Positions 8,232 to 12,878 of a DNA stretch of 12,878 nt are shown piece after piece; position 1 is the first letter of the stretch, and every line of letters starts with the position of its first letter. The DNA is from Schizophyllum amplum (lineage: Eukaryota; Basidiomycota; Agaricomycetes; Agaricales; Schizophyllaceae). The stretch is taken from the NCBI GenBank assembly GCA_007026445.1, contig VDMD01000298.1, positions 1-12,878 on the forward strand, written 5' to 3'. Below the pieces are notes generated by a model that saw only the letters and a list, made by a program, of their open reading frames with translations, searched no databases and was not told the origin of the DNA. Both the position numbers and the translations under genes were made by a program.

Positions 8232-8990
8232 TCTGAGTGGCCAGGTTAACATGTCGAAGAACGGATGGGGTGAAGCGACAAAGGCGGAGGTGAGATATGA
8301 TAATTTTCGAAAAAGCGCCGACCTTACCGTAGCTGTAGGCAAAAAGTGAGTGATCCAGGGGGTATATCGAATATTCCTGGCGGTTTATTAGCACGCATTT
8401 GATGATCTAGTACTCACTTACAAGCAGCGAGACCGCTAGATCAACCCGCGTTGGGGATCATCCTGATGCTGTAACACGGACGATTAGTGCGAGACGGGCT
8501 GCGAATCGCACTCCCGCCGATGGTCCGTCATAGATCCCCGCCTTGACGAGGCAGATGTCCCGGCGACGCGGCCCGCTGCGTCAACTCTGCGAGCTGCATT
8601 AGCAAGAACACAGACGTGTAAACAGCAAACTCACAAGAATTACGACAAATAAAGTGCGCGGCGGCGCTGCGCGCCGCCCGCCGCGCCCCAGACTCGTTCC
8701 CTCACCTCCCAAAGCAGTCGCGTAGGTCCCCGAGAATTCCCGCGCGACTATTTTGACGTCTGGCTTCATTTTGCATTGATTTTGTCGGGCAGACCCTCGC
8801 CAGAAACGCCCCCGCTTGGACCGGCATATGGGTATCGGGGTGCCGGGACAACGGCCAGAGCCAGTCGCCAAGGAGACGGAGGGCAAAGAGGTCGGCGGCG
8901 GGGGGTGGACGAGGTTGTGGGTGCATGTGTACGACATAATCCACTACCATAGAGTCAGTACGTGCCTTACAGTCTTGAGGAATACTCACC
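8232..8990 (-). other. candidate minus-strand exon-intron series, unknown product
   Basis: Reading the minus strand, four well-formed introns occur: 8989-8944 (GTGAGT, branch TACTGAC, TAG), 8634-8594 (GTGAGT, GCTAAT, CAG), 8421-8377 (GTAAGT, GCTAAT, CAG) and 8327-8233 (GTAAGG, CAG). The exon between the first two starts at 8943 and is open in two frames to a GTGAGG donor at 8705. One frame reads MHPQPRPPPAADLFALRLL, the other MKPDVKIVAREFSGTYATAL. I cannot choose a frame, and plus-strand frames with higher third-position GC overlap it. No domain is recognised. Confidence 0.22.
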
Positions 8991-9233
8991 TCTATGGAAA
9001 CGACGACGTCAGCGTCATTTGTCGAGCTGGCTGGCGGCCAACGCGGGCGCGCACGTCACTCGCAAGTTGAACTTCGGAGGTCACGACCTGAGCACGTGAG
9101 GGAGTTCGCGAACAGCCGTGAGTCACTGCCCAGCACACCAGCGTCAGTCATGCTACGCCCACAAGAGCAAACACATGCACTCACGGGCGTGCACGGCCCC
9201 AGACCTGCACGGCAAGTTGTGGGTGCATGTGTA
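8914..9233 (+). repeat. 18-bp dispersed repeat (8914-8931 and 9216-9233)
   Basis: GTTGTGGGTGCATGTGTA is present twice, followed in each case by a similar ACGAC segment. The flanks differ. It may be the trace of a small local duplication. Confidence 0.6.
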
Positions 9234-9587
9234 TACGACGTGGCGCAGGTGAGGGGGGATTCGTTGTTGGTGGCTTGCGCAGCGCCGCGTGTCGTGATCG
9301 TCTACGCGAAGGCGTCAGTCCGCATTTAACGCGCAAAGGCGCAGGCACGCACCGCAGTGAGCAAGGCACGATGACGACGACATTCGTCGCCGGTCACAGC
9401 ACTAGAGGCGCATCTGCAAGGTTATAAGCACGCTGTGCGTAGCAGAGAGGTCGCGGCAACGCGCCTGTGCACCAGCGCATTGAGTACAACGCCCGAGGCG
9501 TCGAGAACGCGCGAGACCCTGACCTTCGCCGTCCATCACGCCGAGAGAGACGTCCTCCGAGACGATCCGCGACGCCCGCCGCGGTTG
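8991..9587. other. stretch without a supported gene
   Basis: A plus-strand ATG frame at 8994-9329 (111 codons) is the longest open stretch. It has no recognisable domain, and minus-strand frames overlap it. I see no RNA gene or transposon signature. Confidence 0.4.
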
Positions 9588-9806
9588 TCACGAGGACGAG
9601 GCAAGCGGGTTGCGCTCGTCGAGAACAACGTCGGCGGACATCTCCGGCGGTCTCTCGTCCTGTCCGAGGAGTGGCGTGAGGGACAAGGTCGCCGTCGACC
9701 GAGGAGCTGAGGTCGTCGCCGGCGGCATCGACGGCAGTTGAAGACGCTCGACGTCGGCCAGCGCGCCAGCCGAGGCGGACGGGCGCGGCAGGCGGATAGA
9801 CGTCAT
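9588..9806 (-). CDS. candidate small gene, 72 residues, Pro/Ser/Ala-rich, unknown
   Basis: The minus-strand ATG at 9806 sits in a TTACCATGA context, 13 bases after the acceptor of a good intron (9867-9820: GTAAGT, branch ACTGACC, CAG). This fits a gene with a 5' UTR intron. Third codon positions are mostly G or C, unlike the competing frames. The protein is rich in Pro, Ser, Ala and Thr, with PSMPPATTSAPRSTATL and a more acidic end DVVLDERNPL. No domain, signal peptide or membrane segment is seen. It could be the end of a larger gene covering the triplicated exon module upstream, but that join would put a different frame here. Confidence 0.25.
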   Translation of the reverse strand: MTSIRLPRPSASAGALADVERLQLPSMPPATTSAPRSTATLSLTPLLGQDERPPEMSADVVLDERNPLASSS

Positions 9807-9979
9807 GGTAAGAAGCAAGCTGCGTGAGGTCAGTTTCATATTCAATCAAGTCAATATAAAAACTTACTGGCACGCGCCCTGAGCGGTAACCGAGCTTGTG
9901 TCCTGGAGTAACAACGAGTTCATTTAAAGATGAATGAAAAGACCGACTGAGTGACAAAGAGAACGAAGCGTTGACTGAC

Positions 9980-10345
9980 CGCGTGTCGCGAGTGACAGGG
10001 AGGATAGCTGGATGTTTGCAAAGTTGATGTGCGGTTGGATAAAGCGAGCTGGAGCGAAGTGATCAGTAAACGAGGACTGGATACTAGGAGAAACTCACCA
10101 ATAGTCGAGACAAACGTTGACGAGCTGCGTGTCGGGAGTGACAGGATAAAGCGAGCGGACCTGGAGCGAGATGATCAGTAGACAAAGACAGGATAATAGG
10201 AGAGGCTAAACAAATATCGAGACGGACGTTGAGGAACTGCGTGTTAGGAGTGACGATGGATTGCATCACGATAAAGCGGACCTGGAGCGAAATGATTAGC
10301 AGGCTGTAGGACGGCTTGAGCAGAAAGCTCACCAAACAATCGACG
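9980..10345 (-). repeat. triplicated exon-intron module (three units of about 110-145 bp)
   Basis: Three tandem degenerate copies (about 9980-10110, 10111-10221, 10222-10345) share GTGTCGGGAGTGACAGG-like and GGATAAAGCGAGC...GGAGCGA...GATCAGTA blocks. On the minus strand each unit is a short exon followed by an intron. Copies one and three keep clean introns, 10098-10049 and 10332-10282 (GTGAGY donors, branch ACTGATC or GCTAATC, CTCCAG). In copy two the donor has decayed to GTTTAG. The exons encode related peptides in one register: PVTPDTQLVNVCLDY, VTPNTQFLNVRLDI and PVTRDTRSVNASFSL. This is a direct observation; the function is unknown. Confidence 0.7.
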
Positions 10346-10453
10346 CCATGATAGCCCGGCGACGCCTAGGTGTGACAGGTAAGAAGACGAAGGATTAGAT
10401 GAGTATTAGAGAGTGGGGAAGGTGATGTCGAAAACCAGAGGAACTGACTGGTC

Positions 10454-10459
10454 TTTATA
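10454..10459 (-). promoter_or_regulatory. possible TATA box, minus strand
   Basis: GGTATAAAGACC reads on the minus strand, followed about 25-35 bases on by a C/T-rich CATCACCTTCCCC segment that would suit a start site. An ATG lies at 10349-10347, just before the first intron of the triplicated module. The same GTATAA could instead be an intron donor ending at CACCTAG (10370 region). Confidence 0.3.
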
Positions 10460-10943
10460 CCTGCCCGACGGCTATTTCTGCCGCGGGCAACCGATTCAGT
10501 TCCGCAGTATTCCATCACGCTACGCCGGGTACCACGCGGCGAGTTTAAGGCCGAGATCTGGACCCCGGAAAGCGGAAGATTCGGAGAGGGCGCCAAAGGC
10601 GCTGGTTTCTCGCCGACGCTCCCCTGCATCACACGTCAGCCCGGTAGCAACGCAATCAAGTGGGAACATACCGACTCGGGCATGAGCGGCCGCGCGAGAA
10701 GTTGCCGCCGGATGGGCGGAAGTTCTGCGAGCTCGCCAGTCGACGCGCCACAGCGCGTCCAAGTCGTTTGGCATGGTCCTTCTCGTGCGCCGCGTCGAGC
10801 AGAGCACGACAGAGTAGTAGCGCAGTGTGCCTTGAGTGACTCGAAACGCGTGACGAAGCGACGAGCACACGACAAGGCGGCAGTAGAGTCGGTGTGGGCG
10901 TTGAACTTGAGAGATCAGTGAAATCCCCTTTTGGAAGCCTTTG

Positions 10944-10975
10944 GCTGCTCGAAGAGCAGCGCGCCGCCGGCGCGC
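10944..10975. repeat. two adjoining perfect 7-bp hairpins
   Basis: GCTGCTC-GAA-GAGCAGC (10944-10960) is followed, with a 2-base overlap, by GCGCGCC-GCC-GGCGCGC (10959-10975). Both have three-base loops. No poly-T follows, so a terminator role is not indicated. Confidence 0.7.
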
Positions 10976-11424
10976 GTCGCCCACCTCGTCGACCGCATCC
11001 TTCACCGAGAGCTCAACACAAAATATATTCTCGTCATGGAGTACACGTATAGCCGGGTGTCTGGGCTGTATGGGTGCAGAACGCGCCCTGTGAGCGAGGA
11101 GGAATCGTGCAGAGCGACGGCGAGCGCACCGTCGCCCTCTTCGTCTCGCATCACGTTTCCATCATTTTGATGGGATATGTCAGCGCCCAGGACCCTGTAT
11201 CTGAGAGCGAAAACTCACTGGATTCCGATGGAAGATGCGGAAGGGCGGAACACCCGTGCAAAGGAATAGCGCTACCGCGACCGCGCGCGGTGTCCGGCGG
11301 CCAGCGTGTCATCATACGTATGTCCGGACGGACCTCGGGAAGCAACAGCGTGAGTGCGGTGTCGTCAGCTGGAAGTCTGGGCGCGCGGTGAGGTAGCAGG
11401 GAAGGAGGAGAGGGTGTGGCATAC

Positions 11425-12327
11425 CGTGTCAAGGAAGGTGCGGAGGCGCGGTTTGAGGCCTGAAGCGTCGAGATGCATGTTGGTAGACTAGAATGAGTCA
11501 TCGAGAACGTCAGCCCCAGCTCGAACGACTACGCTACGGGCTCACCAAAAACGACGCCACATAACAAAAACGCCCTTGTTCGCGACACAACGCAACGTTG
11601 GAGGCGAAGATCGCGCATCGGACAGCGGAAGCCGGTGTCTAAACACTAAGTGAACAAGTTTTGAGCCGGGAATATTTTGGCTTTGGGTGACAACTTACGG
11701 ACACGAAGTGGTCGAGTTCTACATGCAGAACTCTTCCATCTTCTGGAACGATAAGGTGGGACCGTGATCCCGCCCATCGGTACTTGCTGTGCGTGTTCTG
11801 GTGGTGTAGGACGCTCACCTCGGCTGTGTCTGGCCCATCCCCGGTGCCAGACCGAAGCCGGGCGTCTTAGATGCGCGAGCGAGGTGCGCGCCACCCGAAA
11901 CTCATTCGCGTATTGCGAGCGATCCACTCACGCTTCGCGCGCCGCATTTCTGCGATGAATGTATCAAGGTGCAAGCAAGATGCCTGTATCGCCATCATAG
12001 CAGGAGGCAAGAACGATGGGCGGGAAGCGAAGTTGGGGGCGCGAGATTGACAGCAGTCGGCGGATGCGGACCGAACCCCCGCGTCCCATTCCGAATTTCG
12101 AACAAGTCCCGCTTGCTCTGTCCCATCGTCGTCCTCGCGGTGAACTCGCGCACCTCCCCGCCGCCGAGGTACTTGCTTCATGCAAGCTCATAAATTGTAT
12201 CATATGTACTTCTACCCGTCTAGCTCTACAAAGTGCGGCGCTTATTCAGAGACCGCCGCGTCGCGCGTTTTCTCGACGGCCCAGCCTCGCCCGCCGCGCC
12301 GTCGGCGGCACCGTTCAGAGTACTCAT
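11425..12327 (-). CDS. candidate multi-exon minus-strand gene, N-terminal part, unknown
   Basis: The minus-strand ATG at 12327 opens an exon to 12230 reading MSTLNGAADGAAGEAG then PSRKRATRRSLNKRR, a basic stretch that could be a nuclear signal. Intron 12229-12176 (GTAGAG...AAG) joins in phase to KYLGGGEVREFTARTTM and QSKRDLFEIRNGTRGFG. After a gap I cannot resolve (12050-11745), further exon-like pieces follow. They are 11742-11699 (GRVLHVELDHFVS), intron 11698-11639, then 11638-11546 (31 codons, phase 0, NVALCREQGRFCYVASFL), intron 11545-11488, and 11487-11425 (HLDASGLKPRLRTFLDT), ending at a GTATGC donor. Intron lengths (54-60 nt) match those of the confirmed genes. No domain is recognised. 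The central exon order is uncertain and some frames compete, so this may be a decayed gene. Confidence 0.33.
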
Positions 12328-12358
12328 CGCACCGGGAATTCACGGTGCCGCCGACGGC
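12298..12358. repeat. 17-bp perfect inverted repeat with 27-base loop
   Basis: GCCGTCGGCGGCACCGT (12298-12314) is matched by its exact reverse complement at 12342-12358. The candidate minus-strand start codon 12327-12325 sits inside the loop. As RNA this would be a very stable GC-rich hairpin. Confidence 0.85.
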
Positions 12359-12563
12359 CTTGTGAGCGCGACTGGGGTGTTGAGAATAAACACCCGCACG
12401 AGACGCCGGAGGCCCAAATGCAGAGATTCCACGCTCAGGGCAGACTCAGGGTATGCCGTATGATCGGTCGCCTTGGTGAGTTTGGCCTTGTTTTGCGCCG
12501 TACCCCGCGAGTTCCGTGAGCGCTCGCATGTCCGGACGGCGTGTTTTACTTATATGCTCATCG
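12359..12563. other. spacer upstream of the candidate gene starting at 12327
   Basis: About 200 bases. On the minus strand a GTTTATTC motif (about 12385-12392) lies roughly 60 bases before the candidate ATG and could act as a weak TATA element. No supported gene. Confidence 0.35.
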
Positions 12564-12878
12564 TCATTTAGCTTCTCCTTCTTCGCCGGTGTCAACCTCC
12601 CCCGTCGTTCGTGACATTCCGATGTGAGTATCGGTCGTGACCAGCATCTTGTTTACCTCGTTGACCTTGCAACTAGCGCCCTTTGCCTCGCACTCAAGCT
12701 CCCATACCCACCATGCAATGCGACTCCCGCAACATCTCCGACACTCGACAACTCGCCTCTAGAACACGTCCACGCTCGCCCCCTCTACAGGCGACAATTT
12801 TGGACGGCCGGTCGACGACCGTGCAAATGATCGCGACGAGCGCAGTCAGAATGGCCACAAACGGCTGCGACGCGCCGC
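12564..12878 (-). CDS. candidate C-terminal part of a minus-strand membrane protein, runs off the window edge
   Basis: From the right edge the minus strand reads SQPFVAILTALVAIICTVV then DRPSKIVA, a hydrophobic segment with about 80% G/C at third positions. It stays open to about 12680. A second open frame then gives ELECEAKGASCKVNEVNKML and TTDTHIGMSRTTGEVDTG, ending at TGA (12566-12564). Going from one frame to the other needs a one-base shift or an unplaced intron. A plus-strand reading with a GTGAGT donor at 12624 competes. I do not recognise a family. Confidence 0.25.

Larger units (their letters stand above)
10366..11151 (-). pseudogene. candidate multi-exon minus-strand gene (middle/3' part), possibly decayed, unknown
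   Basis: An ATG frame at 11151-11002 (49 codons) includes GALAVALHDSSSLTGRVLH and YSPDTRLYVYSMTRIYFV. A later segment around 10860-10740 reads ALLLCRALLDAAHEKDHAKR as an amphipathic helix-like stretch. A second frame of the same region, GELAELPPIRRQLLARPLMP, then splices in phase through a very good intron, 10671-10624 (GTATGT, branch GCTGAC, GATGCAG), into GSVGEKPAPLAPSPNLPL. The switch of frame between the last two stretches suggests an indel near 10740 or an intron I cannot place. I do not recognise the family. The adjacent GH3 gene shows the same kind of one-base loss. Confidence 0.25.

Noticed and set aside
8816..9329. Plus-strand frames with good third-position GC
   Set aside because: No recognisable domain, no clear splice partners, and competing minus-strand introns. 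Kept only as an unresolved alternative.
10931..11170. Plus-strand stretch KYILVMEYTYSRVSG resembling a protein kinase hinge
   Set aside because: No glycine loop, catalytic HRD or DFG in reach, and the opposite strand shows a longer coherent frame. Resemblance is likely chance.
1..12878. tRNA, rRNA, CRISPR array, telomere repeats, transposase or reverse transcriptase
   Set aside because: Looked for TTCGANNC loops, regularly spaced repeats, TTAGGG arrays and DDE/YxDD-type motifs by eye and found none that held up.

Overview
The window looks like genomic DNA of a filamentous basidiomycete, probably an agaricomycete. It is GC-rich, genes are densely split by 45-75 nt introns with GTRNGY donors, CTNAY-type branch points and YAG acceptors, and two host genes sit head to head across a short shared promoter. 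No bacterial, phage or plasmid feature is visible.

Left part (1-2803, +): the 3' three quarters of a glycoside hydrolase family 3 beta-glucosidase with a PA14 insertion and a C-terminal fibronectin-III-like domain. At least 13 exons can be traced. The first 500 bases carry two single-nucleotide frame breaks, so this copy is either a recent pseudogene or affected by assembly errors. Next (3008-3550) is a foldback/MITE-like element. Two long inverted arms face each other across a 60-70 bp AT-richer spacer, and TAA lies immediately outside each end. Each arm carries the same outward-reading frame.

Middle part: COA8 (3644-4225, -), a mitochondrial cytochrome c oxidase assembly factor, and GPHR (4528-6309, +), a seven-exon Golgi pH regulator/ABA-GPCR-like membrane protein, share a 302 bp divergent promoter. 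Both genes are intact and are the best supported in the window. The GPHR stop codon runs straight into about 750 bp of G/A-only-biased, G-quadruplex-prone low-complexity DNA (6310-7056) containing short tandem repeats.

Right part (about 7.1-12.9 kb): I recognise no gene family here. The minus strand nevertheless carries a dozen well-formed short introns, several open stretches that join in frame across them, a TATA box, and a triplicated exon-intron module (about 9.98-10.35 kb). The simplest reading is one or more uncharacterised, possibly decayed, multi-exon minus-strand genes. The exon-level calls there are low confidence. A 17 bp perfect hairpin surrounds one candidate start codon (12298-12358). 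A separate minus-strand C-terminus may enter from the right edge.
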